Of a stretch of 64,000 bases of DNA, positions 1-8,789 are shown one piece after another (within the stretch, counting starts at the first letter, position 1; the number at the start of each line of letters is the position of its first letter). A program made the translations under genes and the position numbers. The DNA lies in contig CBDETD010000002.1 in assembly GCA_965242805.1 (NCBI GenBank), forward strand, positions 434,001 to 498,000. The letters run 5' to 3'. The notes beneath the pieces were generated by a model. The model saw only the letters and a list, made by a program, of their open reading frames with translations. It did no database searches and was not told the DNA's origin. Source of the DNA: JANQEU01 sp965242805. Its GTDB lineage: Bacteria > Bacteroidota > Bacteroidia > Cytophagales > Cyclobacteriaceae.

Positions 1-305
1 ATTAGCATATCTGATCTTATGTTAATTACGCCTTAGCGGTGGTAAACGCAAAATCCCTAGATTGTTACATAATGTTCGTGCATTAGGTTAAGTAAGCTTA
101 TGATTGCGTTTGTTAGTAATTCTTCTTTAAAAGATCACCTTCATTCTTCTCGGCTGATCAAAGGGTAGGATAGAAGCGGATGACAAATCTGTGCGATGGA
201 GAATAGATGTACGGCCGATTAATTTCCGGACGCTACGTTTGTGTCTTTAGCGACTATCATCTAATTTAAGGAATGTGTTTTATACGTTGATTTTGTACGG
301 TTCAC
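1..305. other. Gene-free left edge of the window
   Basis: No convincing coding region is visible on either strand. The first 42 bases resemble repeat sequences found again near 9.7-9.9 kb (see the repeat entry at 7-42). The rest shows no strong hairpin, RNA gene or recognisable operator. A promoter for the membrane protein starting at 306 should lie at its right end, but no clean -7 box can be picked out. Confidence 0.5.
7..42 (+). repeat. Copy of the TTATGTTAA / AGCGGTGG short repeat
   Basis: Bases 7-25 match 9844-9862 at 17 of 19 positions (ATATCTGATYTTATRTTAA). Bases 35-42 (AGCGGTGG) recur at 9710-9717, again shortly after a TTAA motif. The two matches suggest the window begins inside or beside a member of the same short repeat family that fills 9.6-9.96 kb. 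The family is not identified. Confidence 0.4.
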
Positions 306-668
306 ATGGAACAAATTGAGCATTTTGTAGAGATAATTGCCACGATCATAGGTTATGTGGGAATGAGCTTCATCACCCTGGGTGTAATCCTTGCCATTAT
401 CCAATACGTCGTAAGCCGTTTTGACAATAAATACACAACAGATCATGTCCGCCTGACTTTGGGCACCTACATCCTGATTGGGTTGGAATTTATGGTTGGT
501 CAGGATATTATCGAAACAGTCCTCCATACCACCATGCATCAGCTATATATGCTGGGCCTTATCGTTGTGATTCGTACCATCCTTGATTTCTTCTTAAGCC
601 GTGAAATGGGACATTTGAAGCAACATATCGCACAACACGAAAAGGAGTATCAAAGTCGCAAGAAGTAG
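306..668 (+). CDS. DUF1622 family small membrane protein
   Basis: This 120-residue protein has three hydrophobic segments (about residues 8-34, 52-70 and 79-97) and a charged C-terminal tail rich in His, Lys and Glu. The central stretch with LGTYILIGLEFM and the later IVVIRTILDFFL follow the pattern of DUF1622 integral inner-membrane proteins, whose function is unknown. The length is normal for the family. It stands alone, with about 220 bases of non-coding DNA before the next gene on the same strand. No Shine-Dalgarno site is seen, which is usual in Bacteroidota. Family assignment is by motif recognition only. Confidence 0.75.
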   Translation: MEQIEHFVEIIATIIGYVGMSFITLGVILAIIQYVVSRFDNKYTTDHVRLTLGTYILIGLEFMVGQDIIETVLHTTMHQLYMLGLIVVIRTILDFFLSREMGHLKQHIAQHEKEYQSRKK

Positions 669-854
669 CAAAGCAGCGACTGGACTGACCGTCCACTATG
701 GTTTTGAATTTTTCTAAATCAGATTTAATAACTTGACCTTCCTGTTCTATGGAGTAATTCCTATGTCCATCGAAATCAGATGCAAGGCTAACCAACCATC
801 ACAAGTTTAACGTCCGATCACTTATCGTTTTTCTCTCTACATCCATGGCCCGTA

Positions 855-862
855 CTTTTGAA
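855..862 (+). promoter_or_regulatory. Possible -7 promoter box TACTTTTG
   Basis: The octamer fits the Bacteroidota housekeeping -7 consensus TAnnTTTG and ends 26 bases before the ATG of the DUF2911 gene. No clear -33 TTG was found at the expected distance, so this is a weak call. Confidence 0.35.
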
Positions 863-888
863 ACAGGTTTAAACAAAAAATAAAAGAG

Positions 889-1998
889 ATGATGAAAAGA
901 GTAATGATTAGCTGTGTCGTTTTGTACATGATCGCTACGACATACGCCGGCCTTAATGGTCAGCCAATAGCGATACCCTACGGAAACAGCCCTTCAGCTA
1001 TGGTTAGTCAGACCATTGGATTGACAGATATCACAGTGGCCTATTCGCGTCCCCGGGTTATCGACGGGGATGAAGACAAGACGGGCAAAATTTGGGGGGG
1101 ACACGTTTTCTATGGCTTTCAAAAAATAAATTTTGGATACGAACAGGAGATACCCTGGAATGCCGGACAAAACAAAAACACCACCATCTCTTTCGAACAT
1201 GATGTGAAAATCAACGGCAATGAATTGAAGGCAGGTACTTACGGGCTTTACATGGCTGTGTATGAGGATGGTAAGGTGACCTTGATATTTTCTAATAATG
1301 CCAATTCCTGGGAGAGTTTTTGGTATCACCCGGACAATGATGTTCTGAGGGTAGAAACGCAGATGGAAGATTCACCCTTTGTAAATAGCCTCACCTACAG
1401 CTTTGATGAAATTACAGACAACAGTTGTGAGCTGGCACTAACATGGGAAAACAAACGAATTCCTTTCACAATTGAGGTGAATGTACATGAGATTGCCCTG
1501 GCAAGTTTCGAAGAGGATATGAAGAGCACCGCCGGATTTGGGGCAGAGGGACCCGCGGCGGCCGCTGAATATTTGCTTAGGGAGGAAATCTACCTGGACC
1601 AGGCCTTGATGTATGCACAGTGGGCCATTAACAATGGACGCACCATAGGGAATTTAATACTGAAGGCTACCATCCTTATAAAAACCGGTGAGGAAGAAGA
1701 GTCTTCTGAACTTCTCTCGGAAATTGCTGAAGAAGCTAATGCCTGGCAGCTGTATTTTCTGTCCAGAGATCTTATCAGCTACGAAAAACAGGAAAAAGCA
1801 AGGGATCTGCTGAAAAGCACAATGAAAAAGAATGGAGAAGAAGCAGTAGTACATCTGGCCCTGGGTGAAGCTTATAAAGCTAATGACCAGCTGGACCTGG
1901 CAATGAAATCGGCACGAAAGGCCCTCGACCTGGAGCCAGATCCCTTTATAAAAAGTAACGCGGAAAATCTCGTCAAGGAATTAGAATCGATGCTTTAA
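889..1998 (+). CDS. Secreted DUF2911 domain protein with C-terminal TPR-like region
   Basis: The 369-residue product begins with a signal peptide (about residues 1-22). Residues about 35-180 match the DUF2911 pattern: SPSAMVSQTIG, then VAYSRPR, IWG, NTTISFEHDVKING and LKAGTYGLYM, ending in an FSNNANSWESFWY block. DUF2911 proteins are exported proteins of unknown role that are abundant in Bacteroidota. Residues about 225-365 are helical with TPR-like spacing (ALGEAYKANDQLDLAMKSARKAL). Two adjacent ATG codons open the frame; the first is given. Transcribed alone. Localisation is inferred to be periplasmic. Confidence 0.8.
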   Translation: MMKRVMISCVVLYMIATTYAGLNGQPIAIPYGNSPSAMVSQTIGLTDITVAYSRPRVIDGDEDKTGKIWGGHVFYGFQKINFGYEQEIPWNAGQNKNTTISFEHDVKINGNELKAGTYGLYMAVYEDGKVTLIFSNNANSWESFWYHPDNDVLRVETQMEDSPFVNSLTYSFDEITDNSCELALTWENKRIPFTIEVNVHEIALASFEEDMKSTAGFGAEGPAAAAEYLLREEIYLDQALMYAQWAINNGRTIGNLILKATILIKTGEEEESSELLSEIAEEANAWQLYFLSRDLISYEKQEKARDLLKSTMKKNGEEAVVHLALGEAYKANDQLDLAMKSARKALDLEPDPFIKSNAENLVKELESML

Positions 1999-2146
1999 AT
2001 AAAGCAGCGTTGATGAGCTATAAACCAAATAAAGCGCACGTCCTCAAGACCTGCCTTCCGGAATTATAGCTTTCCATGGCCGTGCACAGGTACTCAACGA
2101 TATCGAGGATCGCAATTAAAATTCTTTCAACAGGTTATATGAAATT

Positions 2147-2821
2147 ATGGTTAAAATATTAATCAAACTCATTCTCTCATATGTTCTGATCCTTAACAGC
2201 TATCAGGAGGTGAAGGCCCAACCCATTGTGGGTCATGTAGAAGTACAAGGCCAGAAGTTACTTTACAGGGTCACACTACCCGATGGGTATGATCAGACGA
2301 AGGCATACCCTGTTTTATTTGCTCCGGGATTTGAAAAAACCACAGATGGAAATTCCATTTACCTGGGAAATTCTCCTTCCAAACATGGATGGATTATTGT
2401 AGAGAGTATCGTGCACATGAAAAGTGAAATATTTACGCAGGCGATCATAAATCAAATTCGGAACAATTACAGGACAGAAAACGTCTATTTATCGGGATTT
2501 TCTGCCAATAGTGTTGATATTTTTCGACGTGCGGCAAAGTTCGTGGAACTCATAGATGGGGTCATAGCCATGCCAGGTTATGCCAATCAGATCGACAGCA
2601 GAGTCATCGCCCGTAATCCTGATATTACGATTTTACTAATCGTTGGAGAGGAAGACAACTATTGGAAAAATAGATCTGTAAAGGCATATCAGAGATTACA
2701 AGCATTAGGAGCAATTGTATCACTTGACATAATTCCAAAACAAGGACACATAATGGAAGATTTTGCAGGTGATCCTTTCTTTAATTTATTAGCTGAAAGG
2801 CTGGACATAATTGTTGACTGA
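2147..2821 (+). CDS. Secreted alpha/beta-hydrolase-like protein
   Basis: The 224-residue product has a signal peptide ending near residue 24 (EVKA-QP). An alpha/beta-hydrolase arrangement is visible: a strand followed by GFSAN with the candidate nucleophile Ser119, then Asp170 after the strand ILLIVGEED, and His201 in KQGHIMEDF. The last elbow glycine of GxSxG is replaced by Asn, an accepted variation in esterase-like families. The short length and this core suggest an esterase or PHB-depolymerase-like enzyme; the substrate cannot be told. Convergent with the YARHG gene, 44 bases away, and no strong terminator is visible between them. Confidence 0.6.
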   Translation: MVKILIKLILSYVLILNSYQEVKAQPIVGHVEVQGQKLLYRVTLPDGYDQTKAYPVLFAPGFEKTTDGNSIYLGNSPSKHGWIIVESIVHMKSEIFTQAIINQIRNNYRTENVYLSGFSANSVDIFRRAAKFVELIDGVIAMPGYANQIDSRVIARNPDITILLIVGEEDNYWKNRSVKAYQRLQALGAIVSLDIIPKQGHIMEDFAGDPFFNLLAERLDIIVD

Positions 2822-2865
2822 TATTATCAGCCGTTCTTATGGCTTATATAAAATGATCCAGGTTT

Positions 2866-3609
2866 TTATCCGGCAGCAATTACTCCTTTGAATGATAATT
2901 TACCTTCTTTAAAGATAAGTTCAACCCCTTCCATATATTCATCTTCGGAAAAGTAAACACTAGGGTATTCAAAAGCTTCCTCAGAGGTCATCAGATCAGA
3001 ATGTGCCATTGGGTCCGTGATGTAGATTGTGATAATGTTCTTGTCAATCAGTATTGCAGTTCTGGTCTTGTATACTCCATTGTCTTTGGTCAAAGTGAAT
3101 TGTGCCATTCCTTTAAACCAATTAATTTCTTCAACTGATATTGCCTGAAAAGCTGATTTTAGAATTTTGAATGATGAACTCGAAGAATTGATCTCAGGTA
3201 TTACTGCATTGACTTTTGCAGTATCATTACTCAGGATAGCAGACTGTAGACCCATTAATTCCTTAATCAGAACCTGGCGTTCCTGTTTGATTTTGGCTTC
3301 TACTTTTTTGAAAAGTTTAATGTTTTCATTTTCATTAAAGTTTAAATCTGAATTTGAGAATGGTTCATCTTCAACAGCTTTCTGCCATGGAAATTTTGAG
3401 AAATAGTCATTCAATCGTTCATTTTTGAATATGTAATTGTGGCGAGCGAAAATCTCGTTTCTTAATAACTCTATTTCAAACAGCTCATTATCCAGGATGT
3501 CTGTTTCCTTATAGGTGTTTGAGTTACAATCTGAACAGTCTTCCAGCCTCTGACCCAGGACCGTTCCTGTACTCAATGTCAATAAAAAGATTATCAATTT
3601 ATTCTTCAT
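2866..3609 (-). CDS. Secreted YARHG domain protein
   Basis: The 247-residue protein has an N-terminal signal peptide (cleavage likely near VLGQ, residue 20). Residues about 44-80 carry a YARHG-type signature, LLRNEIFARHNYIF followed by LNDYFSKFPW; the usual 'ARHG' is 'ARHN' here. YARHG is a small extracellular domain whose function is unknown. The remainder is mixed alpha/beta with no family I recognise. It lies between two convergent or unrelated genes and appears monocistronic. Confidence 0.65.
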   Translation of the reverse strand: MKNKLIIFLLTLSTGTVLGQRLEDCSDCNSNTYKETDILDNELFEIELLRNEIFARHNYIFKNERLNDYFSKFPWQKAVEDEPFSNSDLNFNENENIKLFKKVEAKIKQERQVLIKELMGLQSAILSNDTAKVNAVIPEINSSSSSFKILKSAFQAISVEEINWFKGMAQFTLTKDNGVYKTRTAILIDKNIITIYITDPMAHSDLMTSEEAFEYPSVYFSEDEYMEGVELIFKEGKLSFKGVIAAG

Positions 3610-3745
3610 GATTTTTAACGTCTAACATCATATGTAAGCTGAATGATTAAATATCTATAAAAAGAATTTATAGTGCCAGTCTTAGCAAATAGCTTAGTTA
3701 TCTTATGGATGATAGTGTTTGATACAGGCTGTTAAGTCAATGAAC

Positions 3746-4849
3746 TTATTCCAATTCAAAGCTTACGGTCAATTGTGGATTATTGATGTTGTTATTTCCA
3801 TTATTCAAGTTTCCATCCAAAAGATTATCAAGGTTATTCCCTGCTACATCTTCCAGTCTACTATCAACAACAATTTGGTAAATTCCTTTCTTCCATATTT
3901 TATCAGGAATAAATTGTATCTGCTTTTCTTGCTGCAAACTTTCCCAACGTCCGGCAATACGATTTCCTCCTTCATCTTCAAGTTGAAGCATTGATTGGAC
4001 CAGGGCATGATCCATGATTCTGTCAAAACAGATACTTAATGCATTAATGCTACTTAGTTGTGGTTTACATATTACCCAATCACTTACTTCTATTTGCTTA
4101 CGATAGGCTTCAATAACCACAAATTCCTTCTTTATCTCTTCTTGCAACTTTTGTCCGTAAACATCTTGCCAGTTTTCTGATATGGTTAGCGAATACTTAT
4201 TTCCTTCCAGCAAGGCAGGGCCCAGTTCCCTGTTGGTAGAAACGCCTCTTTTGATCCGTCCAGGATCAAATAGCAGTGTAAGCCGCTTACCATCAGCGCT
4301 CCATAGCTCTTGTTTGAATTCCATAAAGGCTTCATGGTCAACATTCCCCTGGGCATCCACCAGGTGTATATGTTGAAGGGCCTGATCCCTCTTCATGGGC
4401 GTATTGAAATAGATATAAAATCGTAGTATGTTTTCCGGCAATACATCAGAGGATGGGTAGATACCGACTAATTCAGCTTTATCATAGGTGTCCTTTTCTC
4501 CGACTTGAAAAGATTGATACCTATAACTGCTATCAGATTCTTTTGTCCTCGCTACATAGGTTAGTCCCTTTTCAAATGGGAAATAGGGGATAAAAACCAG
4601 GTAATCGTTCTCAACAGTGTATCGACCTTGTATGGCGTTTGAAGGGTATGCATCTCTTTCATTTTTAACAAAAACAGATAAGTATTCATAACCGAATTTC
4701 TCCATATTCTCATTTGGAATAGCAGAAATATTCAACTGAACTTTCCCATTGATTTCATCTGGCAAAATCAGTACAAAATTGGTTTGTGATAATATTTCCG
4801 AATTAGAAAGCATCATAAAAACCAAGATTAGATAATAGCAAATTTTCAA
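3746..4849 (-). CDS. Secreted Ig-like (SbsA/Big_5-like) domain protein
   Basis: The 367-residue protein has a signal peptide (about 1-21). Two segments have the SbsA Ig-like pattern used by exported Bacteroidota proteins: a statement of extremes (YPSSDVLPENILRFYIYFNTPM, near residues 130-150) followed by LTLLFDPGRIKRG, and later ICFDRIMDHALVQSM followed by an IQFIPDKIWKKGIYQIVVD-type block. The C-terminus is Asn-rich. It is the last gene of a three-gene minus-strand operon, only 6 bases after the leaderless propeller gene. No enzymatic motif is seen; a structural or binding role next to the propellers is inferred. Confidence 0.55.
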   Translation of the reverse strand: MKICYYLILVFMMLSNSEILSQTNFVLILPDEINGKVQLNISAIPNENMEKFGYEYLSVFVKNERDAYPSNAIQGRYTVENDYLVFIPYFPFEKGLTYVARTKESDSSYRYQSFQVGEKDTYDKAELVGIYPSSDVLPENILRFYIYFNTPMKRDQALQHIHLVDAQGNVDHEAFMEFKQELWSADGKRLTLLFDPGRIKRGVSTNRELGPALLEGNKYSLTISENWQDVYGQKLQEEIKKEFVVIEAYRKQIEVSDWVICKPQLSSINALSICFDRIMDHALVQSMLQLEDEGGNRIAGRWESLQQEKQIQFIPDKIWKKGIYQIVVDSRLEDVAGNNLDNLLDGNLNNGNNNINNPQLTVSFELE

Positions 4850-4855
4850 TGCAAA

Positions 4856-6001
4856 TTAGTTTTTAGGAATATCCCGATCACCAATGATGTTGTGCATTTT
4901 GAATGGAAACATGGTGGCGACTGTTTCTAAGTCTAAACTGCCTGTTTCAGCATCTCTGTTTAAGGTGATAAACTGCCCTTCGTTCAATAAGTCAATACGA
5001 AGAGAAGCACCTGAAAACATGATGGTTTTACCGATGGGTCCATAAGGCATCAATGGATTTAAGTCCAATTTCGCACCCCTTTCAAAATCTTTATCTGTCA
5101 CGACCTTTGCGTTCTGAAGGCCATTGATGGGGATCACCAACGGACTTCTGCTGTTGTTGGTGACAAATAACATCTCCTGTCCATTGGCCTGAAAAGGTAC
5201 CATGTCAATGGGTTGCCCATTGCCCATGTCACCGATCGTTCTGGCTTTGACCTTTGTACTGTCCTTTATTTCATTCAAGGGGATCAGCACTAGTGGGCTG
5301 CAGGTATAAGCAGCGATCATTTGGTCTTTGCCATCTATGTTTTTGACTGCCATGGCGCGAATGGGTGCGCGAGATTCATATTGATCATGCACGATATGGA
5401 ACATCTCAATATTACTTACGCTTTCAGCGCCATTAAAAGGATACGGCATTCTCCGCAATACAGAACAGAATTCTTCATTGTTGATTCCTGCCACAAACAG
5501 TTCTCCCCGGTAATATTCCATCGCCACGATCGAAAGCATGCGTAACGGACGTTTTGACTTGGCAATTTCTTTGATGGTAGGTGATGAACCTGTACCACGC
5601 AAAGCAACTCGTTTATTATGATCTGGCAAGTTTTGCAGTGTTTGAGCCGTTATTTCCAGGGAAGTAAGATCTACATTATGCAGTTGATTTTCTGCATCCA
5701 CCTTCACCAAAGCAGGTAAAGCATCCGCACCATGTCCGCGCGTGACAGACAGATATAACTCACCGCTTTTAGGATGTACAGCTAAATCATTTATCTGTAC
5801 ATTCCTTTGGTTTGTTCCTAAAACTGCGGCAATCTGCGTATCTATGTCGTAGACATTAACCTCAAACTTGTCCTTCGTTCTGCTCTCTGTTGTAAAGTCA
5901 AATGCAAATACAGCTCCTGAGATATTATCACCAACAAACAGTACGCCTTCATCACTAAATGCTAATACACCAAGAGATTTTATTTGATTTACAATTGTCA
6001 T
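4856..6001 (-). CDS. Leaderless paralogue of the upstream beta-propeller protein
   Basis: The 381-residue protein aligns end to end with the 410-residue protein encoded just upstream, sharing blocks such as FHIVHDQYESRAPIR, AYTCSPLVLIPL, IGDMGNGQP and KVVTDKDFERGAKLD. The repeated strand pattern suggests a beta-propeller of unknown function. Unlike its neighbour it has no signal peptide: it starts at MTIVNQIKSLG, and the codon two before this ATG is a TGA stop in frame, so no longer start exists. Its ATG overlaps the TAA of the upstream gene (TAATG), which implies translational coupling. Without a leader it should stay in the cytoplasm unless exported some other way. Confidence 0.7.
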   Translation of the reverse strand: MTIVNQIKSLGVLAFSDEGVLFVGDNISGAVFAFDFTTESRTKDKFEVNVYDIDTQIAAVLGTNQRNVQINDLAVHPKSGELYLSVTRGHGADALPALVKVDAENQLHNVDLTSLEITAQTLQNLPDHNKRVALRGTGSSPTIKEIAKSKRPLRMLSIVAMEYYRGELFVAGINNEEFCSVLRRMPYPFNGAESVSNIEMFHIVHDQYESRAPIRAMAVKNIDGKDQMIAAYTCSPLVLIPLNEIKDSTKVKARTIGDMGNGQPIDMVPFQANGQEMLFVTNNSRSPLVIPINGLQNAKVVTDKDFERGAKLDLNPLMPYGPIGKTIMFSGASLRIDLLNEGQFITLNRDAETGSLDLETVATMFPFKMHNIIGDRDIPKN

Positions 6002-7233
6002 TATTCACCTTTTTGCATTGGAAACTTATAGCTTGGGAAATCAAATTCAGCAGCATCAATATTGTGCAATTTAAAGGGAGCCATTGTCATGAGCGTTTCC
6101 AAATCCAGACTTCCAGTTGGTGCATCTCTGGTCAGGGAGACAAACTGATTTTCATTTAGTAAATCAATTTGAAGAGAAGATCCTACAAACATGACGTCTT
6201 TACCCATTGGACCGTAAGGCATCACAGGATGTATATCCAGTTTACCGCCTCTTTCAAAGTCTTTATCAGTCACCACTTTAGCGTTGTTCAATCCTTGTAA
6301 TGGGATAACTTTTGGCGATCTACCTTTATTTGTAACAAATAGCATTTCTTCTCCCATCAGATTAAAGGCAACCATATCGAGCGGTTGTCCATTGCCCATA
6401 TCGCCCAACGTTCTGGCTTTCACCTTCGCTCCGTCTTTCAATTCGGTTAGGGGAATCAATACCAATGGACTGCACGTATAAGCTGCTACGATTTGATCTA
6501 TACCATCGATATTTTTGATCTGCATGGAGCGAATAGGCGCACGGCTTTCATACTGGTCATGCACAATGTGAAACATTTCAATGTTGCTAATGCTCTCTTT
6601 TCCGGTAAAAGGAAAAGGCATTCTGCGTAGTACTGAGCTGAACTCTTCATTGCTCACACCAGAAACAAACAATTCTCCATTGAAATATTCCATATCCATG
6701 ATTGTGTAAAGACGCTGAGATCGTTGCGCTTTAGCAATATCCTTTGCCGTAGGAGGGGACGTCATAGCGCCTCTAGGTCTAAATTTCGAGCTGATATCGG
6801 GCACCTTACTCAGCATTTGGGAAGTAATCTTTGCACTGCTCAGATCTACCGTATTCAATGCATTCTCAGCATTAATTTTTATCAAAGCAGGCATTGCTTC
6901 CACGCCATGTCCTCTAGTGACTGAAAGATAAGCTTCGCCACTTACCGGGTGCACCGCCAGATCATTGATTTGAATATTCTGTGGAGCCGTACCTAGTATG
7001 GAGGCAATTTGTGCGTCGATATGATTTACATTGATTTCAAACTTTTCTTGTGTCCGACTTTCGGAGGTTAAATCAATGGCATGTATCGCTCCTGCAAGAT
7101 TATCTCCAACAAACAATACGCCTTCATTGCTGAATTCCAGAGCTCCTAAGGATTTTACAGATTGTTGTGCTTTAACCGATAATACGGTAACGACTAAGAT
7201 TAAAGAAAAAATGGTTGTTTCTAATTTTTTCAT
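6001..7233 (-). CDS. Exported beta-propeller-like protein, first gene of the operon
   Basis: The 410-residue protein has a signal peptide (about 1-22, cleaved near SVKAQ). Its body consists of repeated strand-turn units (for example EGVLFVGDN, GEAYLSVTRGHG, GELFVSGVSNEEF, EEMLFVTNKGRSP), consistent with a six- or seven-bladed propeller. I do not recognise a named family. It is followed without a gap by a leaderless paralogue and then an Ig-like protein. The promoter region faces the HxlR regulator at 7389 and contains a dense array of GTTAC-type repeats, so regulation by that protein is likely. Confidence 0.7.
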   Translation of the reverse strand: MKKLETTIFSLILVVTVLSVKAQQSVKSLGALEFSNEGVLFVGDNLAGAIHAIDLTSESRTQEKFEINVNHIDAQIASILGTAPQNIQINDLAVHPVSGEAYLSVTRGHGVEAMPALIKINAENALNTVDLSSAKITSQMLSKVPDISSKFRPRGAMTSPPTAKDIAKAQRSQRLYTIMDMEYFNGELFVSGVSNEEFSSVLRRMPFPFTGKESISNIEMFHIVHDQYESRAPIRSMQIKNIDGIDQIVAAYTCSPLVLIPLTELKDGAKVKARTLGDMGNGQPLDMVAFNLMGEEMLFVTNKGRSPKVIPLQGLNNAKVVTDKDFERGGKLDIHPVMPYGPMGKDVMFVGSSLQIDLLNENQFVSLTRDAPTGSLDLETLMTMAPFKLHNIDAAEFDFPSYKFPMQKGE

Positions 7234-7277
7234 TTGTATTAGGTTTAAAATCTAATGTTTTGCTAGATACTGTTTAT

Positions 7278-7367
7278 GTTACAATTAGTTACTAATATAG
7301 GTTACATTTAGTTACTTCAACCAATGAACCTTACATTTGCATCAAAAACTGGTTACCACCTGGTAAC
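7278..7367. promoter_or_regulatory. Operator-like GTTAC/GGTAAC repeat array between operon and HxlR gene
   Basis: The 155-base divergent gap holds four direct GTTAC pentamers at 7278-7282, 7288-7292, 7301-7305 and 7311-7315 (steps of 10, 13 and 10 bases, close to helical phasing). They are followed by an inverted repeat GTTACC-acct-GGTAAC at 7352-7367. The direct copies sit closer to the minus-strand operon and the palindrome closer to the hxlR-type gene. HxlR proteins are dimeric winged-helix factors that usually bind their own divergent promoter region, so this is the most likely operator. Confidence 0.55.
7332..7339 (+). promoter_or_regulatory. Possible -7 box TACATTTG for the HxlR gene
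   Basis: This matches TAnnTTTG and lies 49 bases before the HxlR start codon. The palindrome at 7352-7367 lies just downstream, where a bound repressor would block transcription. The -33 element is not obvious. Confidence 0.4.
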
Positions 7368-7388
7368 TAATACCAACTGATTCTCGAT

Positions 7389-7709
7389 ATGGATATGACC
7401 AAATGCCCTTTGACGGCCGCTCTTAAATTGGTAGGTGGGAAATGGAAGCCAATCATCATCCTAAACCTGCGAAAGTCTCCTAAGCGGTTTGGGCAGCTGG
7501 ATTATCTAATCCCCAAAGTCTCGAGAAAGGTACTCGCTTCTCAACTGTCGGAACTTGAGCGAGACAATCTGGTAACGAGGATATCTTATGCTGAAATCCC
7601 ACCCAGAGTAGAATATGAACTGACCGATAAAGCAAGGGAGCTCGTGCCGATATTTCGCGCCTTGGGAGACTGGGGTAGATTCCTGATTGATGATGCAAAA
7701 GTTGAATAA
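7389..7709 (+). CDS. HxlR family winged-helix transcriptional regulator
   Basis: This 106-residue protein has the standard HxlR layout: an N-terminal Cys-Pro (MTKCPLTAAL), LVGGKWKPIIILNL, then the winged helix (FGQLDYLIPKVSRKVLASQL, ELERDNLVTRISYAEIPPRVEYELT) and the closing FRALGDWG. The length is normal for the family. The N-terminal Cys6 is at the position used for redox or electrophile sensing in several HxlR members. It is divergent from the propeller operon and is very likely its regulator and its own. An IS110 element follows directly downstream. Confidence 0.9.
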   Translation: MDMTKCPLTAALKLVGGKWKPIIILNLRKSPKRFGQLDYLIPKVSRKVLASQLSELERDNLVTRISYAEIPPRVEYELTDKARELVPIFRALGDWGRFLIDDAKVE

Positions 7710-7816
7710 ATGTTCACCCGTAGCAGGATTTATAGTTCATGGCTCCATTCCTCAACGTTAAAGCGAATATCTATAATTAGTTCCTACCGCGTTATGAACT
7801 GTGGTAAAATCCAAAC

Positions 7817-8785
7817 TCAAGAACACATTTCTACTTCATATTCATGATTGTAGTTTAATCCGGATTTCACCATTCCAAAGACCTGTCGGATCAGCTTATT
7901 AGCCACTGCCATAAGGGCTACTTTACCCGGTTTACCATTTGCTGTGAGACGATCATATAAGTTCTTACACTGAGTATTATATCGAAATGCATTGAGTGTA
8001 CACATGTACAGGATGGCCCTGGTGTAGCTGGAACCGATTCTTGAAATCCCCCTGTATCCTCTGATTGTTTTTCCAGACTCGTTTATCGAAGGACATATCC
8101 CAACAAAAGCTGAGAACTGTTTGGGAGAATTGAAATTTCGAAACATTCCCGAAACAATGATCAGTTCCAGAGCAGCCTTAGTACTGATCCCTGGGATGGT
8201 CTGAAGTTGTTTGAATAATTGTTCACAATGTTCATTCGCCAACTGTTCCATTTGCCGCTCAACCTTAATGATCTGGGCATTGATTTCTGTTATGATCTTG
8301 GTACAGGATTTGATGGTTTCACTGTCCGGATCCGGCAGGTGTTGCAATGCATGAAGTTGATTACTGAATACTGTCCTGGTTTTAAATAATTGCTTCAATA
8401 ATGTCCTTTTCTGTTGCAGTTGATGGATAAATACAGGTGCAGGCCTGAACAGCTCTGGTCTCATTTTATCTCCATATTCGGCAATTAGCACAGCATCAAC
8501 TTTATCCGTTTTAGCTCTTTTCAATTTGGTCTGAGCAAACCTTTTTATCTGGAGTGGATTGATGACTGAAACCTTGAATCTCTTTTCATGTAAAGCCATG
8601 GCTAATCGTACACTGTAGACACCAGTGGCCTCCATGATGCACCAGGCGTTTGAAGGCAGTTTTTTGATGAATTTCGTAATTCCTTTCGGAGTATTGGAAA
8701 AGGAAGTGATTAGGGGATCCTTAGACCTATGAGCTGAGACAAAATCGTCTTTAGCCACATCGATCCCGATGAAAGTGTGGTTCAT
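7817..8785 (-). CDS. IS110-family DEDD transposase/recombinase
   Basis: The 322-residue enzyme has an N-terminal RuvC-like domain with the acidic residues of the DEDD set at Asp9 (FIGIDVAKDD), Glu52 (CIMEATGVYS), and Asp94 and Asp97 (KTDKVDAVLIAEYG). The C-terminal transposase_20 domain has LQTIPGIS near 184-191 and the serine motif GISRIGSSYTR, with Ser238 the best candidate nucleophile. The length is normal and the frame is unbroken, so it may be active. IS110 enzymes use a structured bridge RNA to choose donor and target. The gene lies downstream of, and convergent with, the hxlR-type gene. Confidence 0.93.
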   Translation of the reverse strand: MNHTFIGIDVAKDDFVSAHRSKDPLITSFSNTPKGITKFIKKLPSNAWCIMEATGVYSVRLAMALHEKRFKVSVINPLQIKRFAQTKLKRAKTDKVDAVLIAEYGDKMRPELFRPAPVFIHQLQQKRTLLKQLFKTRTVFSNQLHALQHLPDPDSETIKSCTKIITEINAQIIKVERQMEQLANEHCEQLFKQLQTIPGISTKAALELIIVSGMFRNFNSPKQFSAFVGICPSINESGKTIRGYRGISRIGSSYTRAILYMCTLNAFRYNTQCKNLYDRLTANGKPGKVALMAVANKLIRQVFGMVKSGLNYNHEYEVEMCS

Positions 8786-8789
8786 ATTG

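Noticed and set aside
2822..2865. Bidirectional terminator between the hydrolase and YARHG genes
   Set aside because: Only a 4-bp AGCC/GGCT stem is present with no good T tract.
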